Shown here one piece after another: positions 43,901-52,394 of a stretch of DNA of 64,000 bases. Every line of letters begins with the position of its first letter. Position 1 is the stretch's first letter. A program made the translations under genes and the position numbers. Origin of the DNA: Falsiroseomonas tokyonensis (GTDB lineage: Bacteria; Pseudomonadota; Alphaproteobacteria; Acetobacterales; Acetobacteraceae); the NCBI RefSeq assembly GCF_019024325.1, contig NZ_JAFNJS010000001.1, positions 1,240,001 to 1,304,000 on the forward strand. Direction: 5' to 3'. Under the pieces are notes generated by a model, which did not search any database, was not told the origin of the DNA, and saw nothing but the letters and a program-made list of their open reading frames with translations.

Positions 43901-43924
43901 GCGGCGCCGCTTCGGCGGCGCCGC
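43901..43924 (+). terminator. TTCG-loop hairpin between pilin and downstream tad genes
   Basis: The self-complementary 10-mer GCGGCGCCGC occurs at 43901-43910 and again at 43915-43924 around a TTCG loop, giving a perfect 10-bp stem closed by a C(UUCG)G tetraloop. It begins 15 bases after the flp stop and ends 12 bases before the GTG of the peptidase gene. There is no T-run. It probably acts as a partial terminator or as an RNA stabiliser that keeps pilin mRNA in excess over the assembly genes. Confidence 0.7.
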
Positions 43925-43936
43925 ACGAGGTGACCC

Positions 43937-44455
43937 GTGGCCATCCTGCATTCGGCTCTCCTCTACGGCGTCCCCATCCTGCTGATCGCCGCAGCCCTGC
44001 GTGACGTGGCCACGCGGACTATCCCGGATGGCTTCAGCATCGCGCTCGCAGCTGCCGGCTGCGGCCTGAGGGCGACCGAGGGGCCGCTCGCCGTGGTCCT
44101 CTCGCTCGGCAGCGCGGCGCTGCTGTTCCTGCTTCTCGTCCCGCTGCACGCCCGCGGCATGCTGGGCGGTGCCGACCTGAAGCTCGGCGCGGCCGTCGCA
44201 GTGGGCCTGCCGCCGTTCGGCACCATGGACTTCCTGTTGCTCACTGCGCTGGCGGGCGGCGTGCTCGGGTGCGTCTATCTGGCCCTCGCGCGCCTGCCCT
44301 CGCCGCAACCCTTCGCAGTCGGCATCCCGGCTTCCCTGCCCGGCCGCGTCCTGGCCGTCGAGCGCCGGCGCATCCGCCGGCGTGGCCCGCTTCCCTACGC
44401 CGTCGCCATCGCCTGTGGCGGCACGCTGGTCCGACTGATCCCCGCAGGAGGCTGA
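43937..44455 (+). CDS. cpaA: Prepilin peptidase CpaA/TadV, 172 aa
   Basis: Inner-membrane aspartyl protease that cleaves Flp and TadE leaders. The two catalytic Asp motifs of the A24 family are visible: RDVATRTIPDGFSI near residue 25 and GMLGGADLKLGAA near residue 75. Several hydrophobic segments run through the protein, but the methylase domain of PilD is absent, as expected for TadV. The start is a GTG at 43937 with GAGGTGA upstream. The next gene starts seven bases after its stop. Confidence 0.9.
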   Translation: MAILHSALLYGVPILLIAAALRDVATRTIPDGFSIALAAAGCGLRATEGPLAVVLSLGSAALLFLLLVPLHARGMLGGADLKLGAAVAVGLPPFGTMDFLLLTALAGGVLGCVYLALARLPSPQPFAVGIPASLPGRVLAVERRRIRRRGPLPYAVAIACGGTLVRLIPAGG

Positions 44456-44461
44456 TGCGCG

Positions 44462-45334
44462 ATGATCCGCACCGTTCTCGGCGCCTGCCTGCTGATCGGC
44501 GCCGCCGGCTTTGGCTACCTGACCCTGGCAGCGCTGCGCACGGCGTCTCCGCCCGCAGCGCTGGCCGTCGAGGCCCCGCAACCCGCGCCGCCGGCGCGCG
44601 CCGCGCTGCTGGTCGCAGCGCGTGCGCTGCCCGCGGGCACGCTGGTGAAGGACGAGGACTTCGCGGTGCGTCACATCAACCCGGCGGAGCTGCCGGATGG
44701 CGCGCTCGAGCATTCTGACGAGGTGCGCCAGGAACTGCGCGGCGGCATGCTGCGCCGCTACCTCGACCCCGGCGCCACCGTGGCGCGCACCGACGTGCTG
44801 CGCCCGCGCGACCGCGGCTTCCTCGCCGCCGTGCTGCGCCCCGGCACCCGCGCCATCGCGGTGGGCGTGGATGCCGTGACGGGCGCGGCGGGATTGATCT
44901 GGCCGGGCGACCGGGTGGATGTGATCCTGACGCAGGAACTCGACGCCGCCGCCACCCCGCTCGGCCGCCGGGTGGTGGGGGAGACCGTGCTGACCGGTGT
45001 CCGCGTCATCGCCGTCGACCAGCATTTCACCCAGGGCGCCACGCTCGAGCCAGGCCCCGGCACCGGTGGCACGCAGCGCGGCATCGCACGGACCGTCACG
45101 CTCGAGGCCACTGCGGAGGAGGCCGAGCGTGTCGCCGTGGGCGGCCGGCTCGGGCGGCTGTCCCTGACGGTCCGCGCGATGGAGGACACAGCGCAGGCGT
45201 CGCAGGGCGATGCAATTCCGAATTCGGTCTTCGGCGGCGACGTCTCCCCGGCGTTGTCACGGGCCGGATCGGCGGTCGGGTCGCGCATGCGCGTCCTGCA
45301 GGGCAACGACACGCAGGAGGTCGTCTTCCGGTGA
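44462..45334 (+). CDS. cpaB: Flp pilus assembly protein CpaB/RcpC, 290 aa
   Basis: Periplasmic Tad component with one N-terminal membrane segment (VLGACLLIGAAGFGYLTLAAL). A SAF domain (VAARALPAGTLVKDEDF) comes next, then the CpaB core RAIAVGVDAVTGAAGLIWPGDRVDV in two halves and ARTVTLEATAEEAERVAVG. It is thought to modulate the secretin. The order cpaA-cpaB-cpaC is the standard one. Its stop overlaps the GTG start of the secretin gene. Confidence 0.92.
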   Translation: MIRTVLGACLLIGAAGFGYLTLAALRTASPPAALAVEAPQPAPPARAALLVAARALPAGTLVKDEDFAVRHINPAELPDGALEHSDEVRQELRGGMLRRYLDPGATVARTDVLRPRDRGFLAAVLRPGTRAIAVGVDAVTGAAGLIWPGDRVDVILTQELDAAATPLGRRVVGETVLTGVRVIAVDQHFTQGATLEPGPGTGGTQRGIARTVTLEATAEEAERVAVGGRLGRLSLTVRAMEDTAQASQGDAIPNSVFGGDVSPALSRAGSAVGSRMRVLQGNDTQEVVFR

Positions 45335-46911
45335 GATGGCAGGCCCGGTTCGCACTGCCCCTCGTCCTGACATTTGCCGCCCTGCTCGCCGCGGGCAGCG
45401 CCGACGCCCAGAGGCGGTCGCGCGACCCCGAGCCCGCATCACCTGCGCGGGATGCCGGCGCCCTACCCCGTGTCAGCCAGATCATGCCGCGCCGCGGTCC
45501 CGTGGCCAATTCGGAGCCCTTGGCGCCCGAGGCTGCGCTGCGATCGGAATTGACGCTGGAGGCCGGGCGGGGCCGAGCGGTGACGTTGCCGACGGCGGCC
45601 TCGACGGTGGTGGCGGCCGATCCGCGCATCGCCCGCGTTCAGCCCACCTCGCCGACCAGCCTTGTCATCATCGGCGTCTCAGCGGGACGCACCACGATCC
45701 TCGCCGCGGCCGAAAGCGGCGCCACCATCGCCGAGTATCTCGTGACGGTGCGCGGCGGCAACCCGCCGGCCGGTGCGTCCGCCCCCGCCGCCGCGCCTGC
45801 CCCGGCCGCAGCGCGGCCTTCCGCCGCTGCCATTCAGGCAGCGATCCGCCAGGCGGTGCCGACCCTCCAGGGGCTCGGGGTGCAGGCCACGGCGTCCGCC
45901 GTGATCCTGACAGGCACCGCCGCCACGGCTTCCGAGGCGCAGCGCGCCGAGGCCGTCGCCAAGGCCTTCGCCGGCGAGGACGGGCAGGTCCTCAACGAGA
46001 TCGAGGTGATGTCGAGCATCCAGGTGAACCTGCGCGTCCGCGTCATGGAGATATCACGCGAGATCACGCGGGAGCTCGGCTTCAACTGGCAGGCCCTGGC
46101 GAATAGCGGGAACTTCGTGCTCGGCCTGCGCTCGGGCGCTGCCGCGGCCAGCGTGATCAGCGGCCTCACCACGGGCACCGCGACGCTCGGCGCGCCGACG
46201 CGCTTCGGCGCGGGCGTCACCTCCTCGCGCTTCGACATTAACGCCATCGTCGATGCGTTGGCGCAGGACCGCCTGGCCACCATCCTCGCGGAGCCGAACC
46301 TCACGGCCCAATCCGGCGAAACGGCAAGCTTTCTCGCGGGCGGCGAGTTCCCGATCCCGGTCGCGGCCTCGCAGATCGGCCAGATCACCATCCAGTTCAA
46401 GCAGTTCGGCGTCAGCCTGGCCTTCGTGCCGACCGTGCTCGGCCCTGACCGCATCAACCTGCGGGTCCGCCCGGAGGTCAGCGAATTGTCGGAGAACGGG
46501 TCCATCACCGTCCCGCTCGGTGCCGGCACGGTCCGCATCCCCGCCCTGGCGGTACGCCGGGCGGAGACGACGGTGGAGCTTGGCAGCGGGCAAAGCTTCG
46601 CGATCGCGGGCCTGCTGCAACGCAGCTCCTCCCAGGTGTCGGACGGCGTGGCCGGCCTGGGCGAAGTGCCGGTGCTCGGCGCGCTGTTCCGCTCCGAGCG
46701 CTTTCGCCGCAGCGAGAGCGAACTGGTGATCATCGTGACACCCTATCTCGTGCGCCCGGTCTCCGACCCGCGCCGTCTGGCCGGCCCCACGGACGGCTTC
46801 CGCCCCGCCACCGACCTCGACCGCCTGCTCCATGCGCGGCAGGTCGCGCGGGGCCTGCCGCACCAGCCGCTGCCGACCGAACGGCGCGACGCCGGCTTCA
46901 TTCTGGAGTAG
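45331..46911 (+). CDS. cpaC: Tad secretin CpaC/RcpA, 526 aa
   Basis: Outer-membrane channel through which the pilus exits. A signal peptide (LVLTFAALLAAGSADAQ), an N-terminal pilus-secretin domain (GRAVTLPTAASTVVAADPRI, SLVIIGVSAGRTTILAA), a BON-like segment and the secretin core are present. The core shows VRVMEISREITRELGFNW, LAEPNLTAQSGETASFLAGG, EFPIPVA and FAIAGLLQRSS, then VPVLGALFRSERFRRSESELV. The start is GTG 45331 within the cpaB stop (GTGA). The length is typical. Confidence 0.93.
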   Translation: MRWQARFALPLVLTFAALLAAGSADAQRRSRDPEPASPARDAGALPRVSQIMPRRGPVANSEPLAPEAALRSELTLEAGRGRAVTLPTAASTVVAADPRIARVQPTSPTSLVIIGVSAGRTTILAAAESGATIAEYLVTVRGGNPPAGASAPAAAPAPAAARPSAAAIQAAIRQAVPTLQGLGVQATASAVILTGTAATASEAQRAEAVAKAFAGEDGQVLNEIEVMSSIQVNLRVRVMEISREITRELGFNWQALANSGNFVLGLRSGAAAASVISGLTTGTATLGAPTRFGAGVTSSRFDINAIVDALAQDRLATILAEPNLTAQSGETASFLAGGEFPIPVAASQIGQITIQFKQFGVSLAFVPTVLGPDRINLRVRPEVSELSENGSITVPLGAGTVRIPALAVRRAETTVELGSGQSFAIAGLLQRSSSQVSDGVAGLGEVPVLGALFRSERFRRSESELVIIVTPYLVRPVSDPRRLAGPTDGFRPATDLDRLLHARQVARGLPHQPLPTERRDAGFILE

Positions 46912-46916
46912 CGCCG

Positions 46917-47228
46917 ATGCCCCGCACCACCTGCCTGACCCTGCTGTTGACCTGCAGCGCGCTGGCCGGCTGCGGTGGCGCGACGGATCCCTTCGACCGA
47001 CCCGGCACATTGCGTGCGCGCGGCCTGAACGACGCCAACCTGCGCGCCATGATCGCCGATCCGTCGCACCTTGAGCGCGGCGTGGCCACCACGACGGAGC
47101 GCGGCGCGGCCGCCGCGACAGGCGTTGGCCTGCTGCGCAACGGCCGGCGGCGGGAGCTTCCCGGGGCGCCCGCGCAGGGGTCGCCGGTGTTCCTTCCAAG
47201 CGCGGCGGGCCAGAATGGCAATCGCTGA
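46917..47228 (+). CDS. Small Tad-locus lipoprotein, 103 aa (CpaD position)
   Basis: A short exported lipoprotein: signal CLTLLLTCSALAGCGG with lipobox LAGC. The mature part contains NDANLRAMIADPSHLERG, reminiscent of the start of CpaD, which is normally about 200 residues and helps assemble the secretin. Here only about 85 mature residues exist and no second piece follows, so it is a reduced CpaD or an unrelated pilotin-like protein. It begins five bases after the secretin stop and its end overlaps cpaE by 14 bases. Confidence 0.75.
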   Translation: MPRTTCLTLLLTCSALAGCGGATDPFDRPGTLRARGLNDANLRAMIADPSHLERGVATTTERGAAAATGVGLLRNGRRRELPGAPAQGSPVFLPSAAGQNGNR

Positions 47229-48432
47229 CGCCGCGCCCCGCGCGACCGCACCCGCCATGCCTGAGCGCGTGGCTCTCCTGGCCTTCGCCACCGACGATGA
47301 AACGGAGGCGACGCTGCGCGCCGGCCTGTCCGACACGGTCGAGGCGATGCCGGTGCGGCGCGGCGGCATCCGCGCCGCGATCCGCGCGCTGGAGCGGGAA
47401 CGGACACCGCGCGTGCTGGTCGTGGACCTTTGCGGCGAAGGCGATCCGATCGGCGCGCTCGACGCCCTGGCCGCGGTCTGCGAGCCGGACGTGACGCTGC
47501 TGGTCACGGGCGAGCAGTCCGACATCGGCTTCTACCGCGATCTCACGCGGGATCTCGGCGTGGCGGAATACCTGCACAAGCCGCTGACCCGTGAAAGCGT
47601 GGCGCGCGTATTCGGCCCGCGTGTCGCCGGGATGGCGGAGGCGCCGGCGCATCGCGGCAGCCGTATCGTCACGGTGTGCGGCGTGCGCGGCGGCGTCGGC
47701 GCCACCACCATCGCGGTCAACCTGGCGCTGCAGGTCGCCGAGACCACGCATGGCCATGTCGGGCTGCTGGACCTCCATCTTCGCGGCGGGACCGCGGCGA
47801 TGATGCTCGGCCTGCGCTGCTCGGCAGGGCTGCGCGTTGCGCTGGAGAATCCGGACCGGGTGGACGCGCTGTTCCTGGAACGCGCCTCGGTCCTCGCCTC
47901 GGACCGCCTGCGCCTGCTCGCGGCCGACGAGCCGCCGGAGGCGGAGATCGCGCCGAAGCCCGAAGGCGTCACGCGCCTGCTCGATCTGCTGCGCGCGCGC
48001 TGCAGCATCGTGGTGGTGGACCTGCCCTATCCACCCGGGCCGATGGAACGCCAGGTGCTCTCGCTTGCACGGCAGCGCGTGCTGGTGCTCGGGCCGGATC
48101 TCGCAGGGGCTCGGGACCTGGTCGCGGCGCGCAAGCTGCTCGCGGGGCTGCAGGGCAACGGCCCGGTGCTCACCGTGCTGAACCGCGCCGGCGCGCCGGG
48201 CACGTTGCCGCTCAACATGATGCAGGAAGGGCTGGGCGGCCTGCCCGATGTGGTGGTGCCCGACCTGCCGAAGCAGCTTCCGCGCGCTGCCAACCTCGGC
48301 CGCCCGGCGCTGCACGACAGCGCCGCCCTGCGCAAGGCCCTGGCGCCACTGGCGTTGGAGGTGGGCGGCACGCGGCCGCACGCGGCGTCGCGCTCCTGGC
48401 TCGGGCGCCTTCGGGAGAGGATCGGGCGATGA
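47215..48432 (+). CDS. cpaE: Tad localisation ATPase CpaE/TadZ, 405 aa
   Basis: MinD/ParA-like protein that places the pilus at the pole. The N-terminal part is an atypical receiver (RVALLAFATDDETEATLRAG, VLVVDLCGEGDP, YLHKPLTRES) lacking a normal phosphorylation pocket. The C-terminal ATPase has a deviant Walker A (CGVRGGVGATTIAVNLAL), the switch region GLLDLHLRGGTAA and VVVDLPYPPGP. ATG 47215 overlaps the lipoprotein gene by 14 bases and its stop overlaps cpaF (ATGA). Confidence 0.9.
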   Translation: MAIADAAPRATAPAMPERVALLAFATDDETEATLRAGLSDTVEAMPVRRGGIRAAIRALERERTPRVLVVDLCGEGDPIGALDALAAVCEPDVTLLVTGEQSDIGFYRDLTRDLGVAEYLHKPLTRESVARVFGPRVAGMAEAPAHRGSRIVTVCGVRGGVGATTIAVNLALQVAETTHGHVGLLDLHLRGGTAAMMLGLRCSAGLRVALENPDRVDALFLERASVLASDRLRLLAADEPPEAEIAPKPEGVTRLLDLLRARCSIVVVDLPYPPGPMERQVLSLARQRVLVLGPDLAGARDLVAARKLLAGLQGNGPVLTVLNRAGAPGTLPLNMMQEGLGGLPDVVVPDLPKQLPRAANLGRPALHDSAALRKALAPLALEVGGTRPHAASRSWLGRLRERIGR

Positions 48433-49805
48433 AGCGCTTTGGCCGCAGATCGGACGCCCCGCCACCGGAACCCACGGCCGAATCCGCCACCGGCCAGCAC
48501 GCCCCGCTCGCGCCCCGGGTGGAGCCCGAGGTCGCCGTCGCCGCGGAGAAGGCGCGCGTGATCGCGCAGCTGCGCACCACCGTGATGGACCGCATCGATC
48601 CAGCCGTCGCCGCCAGGCTGTCGCCCGAGCAGCTTTGCGAGCAGCTGGCGCGGCTGGTGCACGAGGTTGCCGGCCAGGAACGGCTGGAGCTCACGCTGCG
48701 CGAGCAGGCGGCGCTCGCCGAGGAATTGACGCAGGACATGGTGGGCTACGGTCCGCTCGACCCGCTCCTGCGGGACGAGACCGTGACCGACATCATGGTG
48801 AACGGTCCCGACTGCGTCTTCGTCGAGCGCCGCGGCCTGATCCAGCGGGAGTCGGTGCTGTTCCGCAGCGGCGCGCAGCTGGCGAGCATCGCGCAGAAGA
48901 TGGCGGCCGCCGTCGGCCGGCGCGTCGACGAATCGAGCCCGCTGGTGGATTGCCGCCTGCCTGATGGCAGCCGCGTCAACGTGGTCTTCCCGCCGCTGGC
49001 GCTCGACGGCGCCTGCATCTCGATCCGGAAGTTCGCCAAGAAGAAGATCGACTTCGGTTCGATGGTTGCGAATGGCAGCATCTCGGAGCCGATGGCGCGG
49101 GTGCTGGAGATCGCCGGGCGCTGCCGGCTGAACATCCTGATTTCCGGCGGCACCGGATCGGGCAAGACCACGCTGATGAACGCACTCAGCCGCTGGATCG
49201 ACCATGGCGAACGCGTCGTCACCATCGAGGACGCGGCCGAACTGCAACTGCAGCAGCCCCACGTCGTGCGGCTGGAGACGCGGCCGCCCAACCTCGAGGG
49301 GCGCGGCGAGATCACCCAGCGCGACCTGCTGAAGAACGCGCTGCGTATGCGCCCGGACCGCATCATCGTGGGCGAGGTGCGCGGCCCCGAGGCCTTCGAC
49401 ATGCTGCAGGCGATGAATACCGGCCATGACGGTTCCATCTGCACCGTGCACGCCAACACGCCGCGCGATGCGCTGACGCGGGTGGAGAACATGGTGCAGA
49501 TGGGCACCACCAGCCTGCCCCCGCGCGCCGTGCGCATCCAGATCACCAGCGCCGTGGACCTGATCATCCAGGTGCAGCGCATGCGCGACGGCCAGCGCCG
49601 CGTCACGCATGTGACGGAGATCTGCGGACTGGAAGGCGAAGTCGTGACGCTGAACGACGTCTTCCTGTTCGAGTACCAGGGCGAGGACGCGAACGGCCGC
49701 ATCCGCGGTCGCTGGGTCTCTCCCGGCATCCGCCCGGCCTTCGCGGACCGGCTGGAGTATTTCGGCCTCCTATCCGCCTGGATGGCGGCGACGGAGCCGC
49801 GCTGA
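48429..49805 (+). CDS. cpaF: Pilus assembly ATPase CpaF/TadA, 458 aa
   Basis: Hexameric secretion ATPase that powers Tad pilus extension. A variable Pro/Ala-rich N-terminus leads to GYGPLDPLLRDETVTDIMVN, then the Walker A ISGGTGSGKTTLMNAL near residue 243. The Asp box is VVTIEDAAELQLQQPHVV, the Walker B MRPDRIIVGEVRGPEAFDML and the His box GHDGSICTVHANTPRDAL. All hallmarks of the VirB11/TadA family are intact. ATG 48429 overlaps the cpaE stop; tadB follows three bases after its own stop. Confidence 0.94.
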   Translation: MKRFGRRSDAPPPEPTAESATGQHAPLAPRVEPEVAVAAEKARVIAQLRTTVMDRIDPAVAARLSPEQLCEQLARLVHEVAGQERLELTLREQAALAEELTQDMVGYGPLDPLLRDETVTDIMVNGPDCVFVERRGLIQRESVLFRSGAQLASIAQKMAAAVGRRVDESSPLVDCRLPDGSRVNVVFPPLALDGACISIRKFAKKKIDFGSMVANGSISEPMARVLEIAGRCRLNILISGGTGSGKTTLMNALSRWIDHGERVVTIEDAAELQLQQPHVVRLETRPPNLEGRGEITQRDLLKNALRMRPDRIIVGEVRGPEAFDMLQAMNTGHDGSICTVHANTPRDALTRVENMVQMGTTSLPPRAVRIQITSAVDLIIQVQRMRDGQRRVTHVTEICGLEGEVVTLNDVFLFEYQGEDANGRIRGRWVSPGIRPAFADRLEYFGLLSAWMAATEPR

Positions 49806-49807
49806 AC

Positions 49808-50755
49808 ATGGCGAACCTCCCCCTGCTGGCAGCCTCCGCCGCCGGTGCCGCCTGCTGCGTCGCAGCGCTGTTCACGCTGCGCGCCCCGGACGGCGACAAG
49901 CAGGTGCGGGGACGCATGCGGATGGTCGCGCTGCCGGCCGCCGCGGCGGCGCCGCGGGGCCCGGACATCCGGCGCGACAGCGGCGAATCGGCGCTCGATC
50001 GAGCCCTGGCCCGCTGCGGACGTTCGCCGCACGTGCCGTCCGCCTGGCGGATTGCCTGGCCGCTGGTGCTGCTTGGCGGGATCGCCGCGGCGTGCGGTGC
50101 GGCCTTCGTGGCGGCGACGGTTCTCGGCGCGCCGGCGGCGCCCATCGCCGGGCTGGGCGGTTTCCTGCTGATGGTGAATGTCCTGTTCAGGGGCGAGGTG
50201 CGGCGTTACCGCGACCGGATCTTCCAGCAGATCCCGGACGCGCTCGGCCTGATCCTGCGCGCCATCCGCGCGGGGCTGCCGATGGCGGAGGCGATCGCCA
50301 ATGCGGCACGCGAGGTCCCCTCTCCCACGCGGGAGGAATTCGCGCGCGTGGTCAGCGGCACCGCGATCGGCCAGCCGCTGGATCGCGCGCTGTTCGGCCT
50401 GGCGGAGCGGACCGGGCTCACCGAATACTTCTTTCTCGCCGTCACCATCGGCCTGCAGTCGCAGACCGGCGGCAATCTGGGCGAGACGCTGGAGAACCTG
50501 GCGGACATGGTGCGCAAGCGCGTCACGATGATGGCCCGCGTGAAGGCGGTGACGGCGGAAGGGCGGCTTTCCGCGATGATCATGGCGGGGCTGCCCTTCG
50601 CGGCCAGCGGTGCGATCGCGCTGACCAGCCCCGGCCATCTGGTGCCGCTGTTCACCACGGATGGCGGCATCCGCCTGCTGCTGGTCGGGCTGCTGCTGAT
50701 GGGCTCCGGGCTGCTGATCATCCGGTGGATGCTGCGCTCCGCGGTGTCGGACTGA
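49808..50755 (+). CDS. tadB: Tad inner-membrane platform protein TadB, 315 aa
   Basis: Type II secretion F-domain protein. It has an N-terminal membrane anchor (LAASAAGAACCVAALFTL), a pair of membrane segments near residues 80-130, and the conserved platform motif IPDALGLILRAIRAGLPMAE with GLQSQTGGNLGETLENLAD. The C-terminal membrane segment is LLLVGLLLMGSGLLIIRWML. Forms the inner-membrane base with TadC. It lies between cpaF and tadC with three-base gaps. Confidence 0.92.
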   Translation: MANLPLLAASAAGAACCVAALFTLRAPDGDKQVRGRMRMVALPAAAAAPRGPDIRRDSGESALDRALARCGRSPHVPSAWRIAWPLVLLGGIAAACGAAFVAATVLGAPAAPIAGLGGFLLMVNVLFRGEVRRYRDRIFQQIPDALGLILRAIRAGLPMAEAIANAAREVPSPTREEFARVVSGTAIGQPLDRALFGLAERTGLTEYFFLAVTIGLQSQTGGNLGETLENLADMVRKRVTMMARVKAVTAEGRLSAMIMAGLPFAASGAIALTSPGHLVPLFTTDGGIRLLLVGLLLMGSGLLIIRWMLRSAVSD

Positions 50756-50758
50756 GCG

Positions 50759-51685
50759 ATGGACGCGACGCTGGCCACCGTCCTGGGCGTTCTCGGCCTG
50801 CTGCTGTGGCTGGCGGGCGCCTGGCTGCTGCTGGGCCGTTCCCCGCGGGAGGAGGAGATCACCGCCCGCCTGCGCGCGCTGCGCGACGGCGGCACGCCGG
50901 TGCCGGGTGCGATGATCAGCGGGCGGTCGATGCTGCTCGGCGCATTGCGTCGGGTCGGGGAGGTGCTGCGCGACCGCGCCATCCTCTCGGCCACGGACCT
51001 CGCGGATCTCGAACGCACGGTCGCCGCCGCGGGCTACAACCCACGCCGCGCCGTCTCGGTCTTCATCGGCACCAAGGCGACCTTGTTCCTCGCCCTGCCC
51101 GGCGCCGGTCTCGGCCTTGCGACGCTGCAGGGCGATGGCAACGAAGTGACCTTCACGCTGGTGGCCGCGGTCGTCGGGCTGATGGGCCCCAACTGGGTCC
51201 TGGGCTTCATGCGCCGGTCCTACGTGGCCGCGCTGCGGCGCGGCGTGTCGGATGCGCTGGACCTGCTGGTGGTCTGCGCGGAAGCGGGGCTCGGCCTCGA
51301 TTCCGCGGTGGACCGCGTGGCGCGCGAGCTCGGCCCCTCGAACCGCGCGGTCGCCGGCGAATTCGCCCTGCTGGCGCATGAACTGCGCGTCCTGCCGGAT
51401 CGCCGCATGGCGCTCGAGCGTCTGTCGGAGCGGGCGCCGATCGACACCTTGCAGCGCCTGGCGGGCACCCTCTCGCAGACCTTCCGCTTCGGCACGCCAC
51501 TGGCGCAGGCACTGCGCATCCTGGCGGCCGAATGCCGGCAGGATCGCATGCTGCGGCTGGAGACGAAGGCAGCGCGGTTGCCCGCGATGATGGTGCTGCC
51601 GCTGATCCTGTTCATCATGCCCTGCCTGTTCATCGTGCTGGTGGGGCCCGCGATCATCACGCTGTCCGAGCGAATGGGAGGCTGA
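50759..51685 (+). CDS. tadC: Tad inner-membrane platform protein TadC, 308 aa
   Basis: Second F-domain platform protein. The first membrane segment (LATVLGVLGLLLWLAGAWLL) is at the start. The core shows DALDLLVVCAEAGLGLDSAV, then LAHELRVLPDRRMALERLSE and SQTFRFGTPLAQALRIL. The final segment is MMVLPLILFIMPCLFIVLVG. It pairs with TadB. The gene is followed by tadD after three bases. Confidence 0.92.
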   Translation: MDATLATVLGVLGLLLWLAGAWLLLGRSPREEEITARLRALRDGGTPVPGAMISGRSMLLGALRRVGEVLRDRAILSATDLADLERTVAAAGYNPRRAVSVFIGTKATLFLALPGAGLGLATLQGDGNEVTFTLVAAVVGLMGPNWVLGFMRRSYVAALRRGVSDALDLLVVCAEAGLGLDSAVDRVARELGPSNRAVAGEFALLAHELRVLPDRRMALERLSERAPIDTLQRLAGTLSQTFRFGTPLAQALRILAAECRQDRMLRLETKAARLPAMMVLPLILFIMPCLFIVLVGPAIITLSERMGG

Positions 51686-51688
51686 CGC

Positions 51689-52378
51689 ATGGCTGGATTC
51701 CGGGGATGGCCGGGCCTTCTGCTGCTGGCCGGGCTGGCTGGCTGCGCCGGGGCGGCGTCGCCCGGCGCCGACGTGTCGGCGCGGCTTCGCGTGGCCGCTG
51801 TCGCGGAAGCCTCCGGGCAGTCCGAGATCGCCGTCTCGGTCCTGTCCTCCCTGGCTGCGTCGGCGCCGGACAACACGGAGGTGCAGGCCCGCTTCGCACG
51901 CAGCCTGATCCAGGCCGGCAATCTCGCCGAGGCCGAGGCGGTGCTGATGCGGACGCTCCGCGCCCGGCCCGGCGACGCGCGGGCGCTGCGCGAGCTCGGC
52001 CGGATGCGGCTGCTCGAGGGTCGCGCGGCGGAGGCGCTGGATGCCTTCCGCACGGTGCTGGCCGCGGCGCCGCGGGACGTGCCGTCGCTCGTCGGGTCCG
52101 GCGTGGCGCTCGACCTGCTCGGGCGCGAGGAGGCGAAGGCGAGCTACGCAGCCGCGCTGGCACTGGAACCCGGCAATTTGGCCGCCGCGAACAATCTGGC
52201 GCTTTCCCTGCTGCTGGCGGACCGACCGGCCGAGGCTGTCGCGCTGCTCGGCCCGCTGGCGCGCCGCCACGACGCGCCAGAGCGGGTGAGGAACAACCTC
52301 GCCGTGGCCGAGGCCGCGACAGCCGGTGCGAGCGGTGTGGCCCTGAGGGGCAGCTCGGGTTCGACGTCTCTCCGCTGA
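51689..52378 (+). CDS. tadD: TPR lipoprotein TadD, 229 aa
   Basis: Outer-membrane-associated lipoprotein with tetratricopeptide repeats. The signal LLLLAGLAGCAGAASPG carries the lipobox LAGC. TPR helices include NTEVQARFARSLIQAGNLAE, ALRELGRMRLLEGRAAEALD and LAAANNLALSLLLADRPAEA. It is thought to scaffold pilus assembly. The C-terminus (VALRGSSGSTSLR) is weak and ends where the recombinase remnant begins, so the last residues may have been altered by that junction. Last gene of the tad operon. Confidence 0.88.
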   Translation: MAGFRGWPGLLLLAGLAGCAGAASPGADVSARLRVAAVAEASGQSEIAVSVLSSLAASAPDNTEVQARFARSLIQAGNLAEAEAVLMRTLRARPGDARALRELGRMRLLEGRAAEALDAFRTVLAAAPRDVPSLVGSGVALDLLGREEAKASYAAALALEPGNLAAANNLALSLLLADRPAEAVALLGPLARRHDAPERVRNNLAVAEAATAGASGVALRGSSGSTSLR

Positions 52379-52394
52379 TCATGAAGGCCGGGCT

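Noticed and set aside
48746-52270. Open minus-strand frame of about 1170 codons opposite cpaF-tadD
   Set aside because: Gln/Arg/His-rich antisense artefact; the plus strand encodes four well-recognised Tad proteins with coupled starts.
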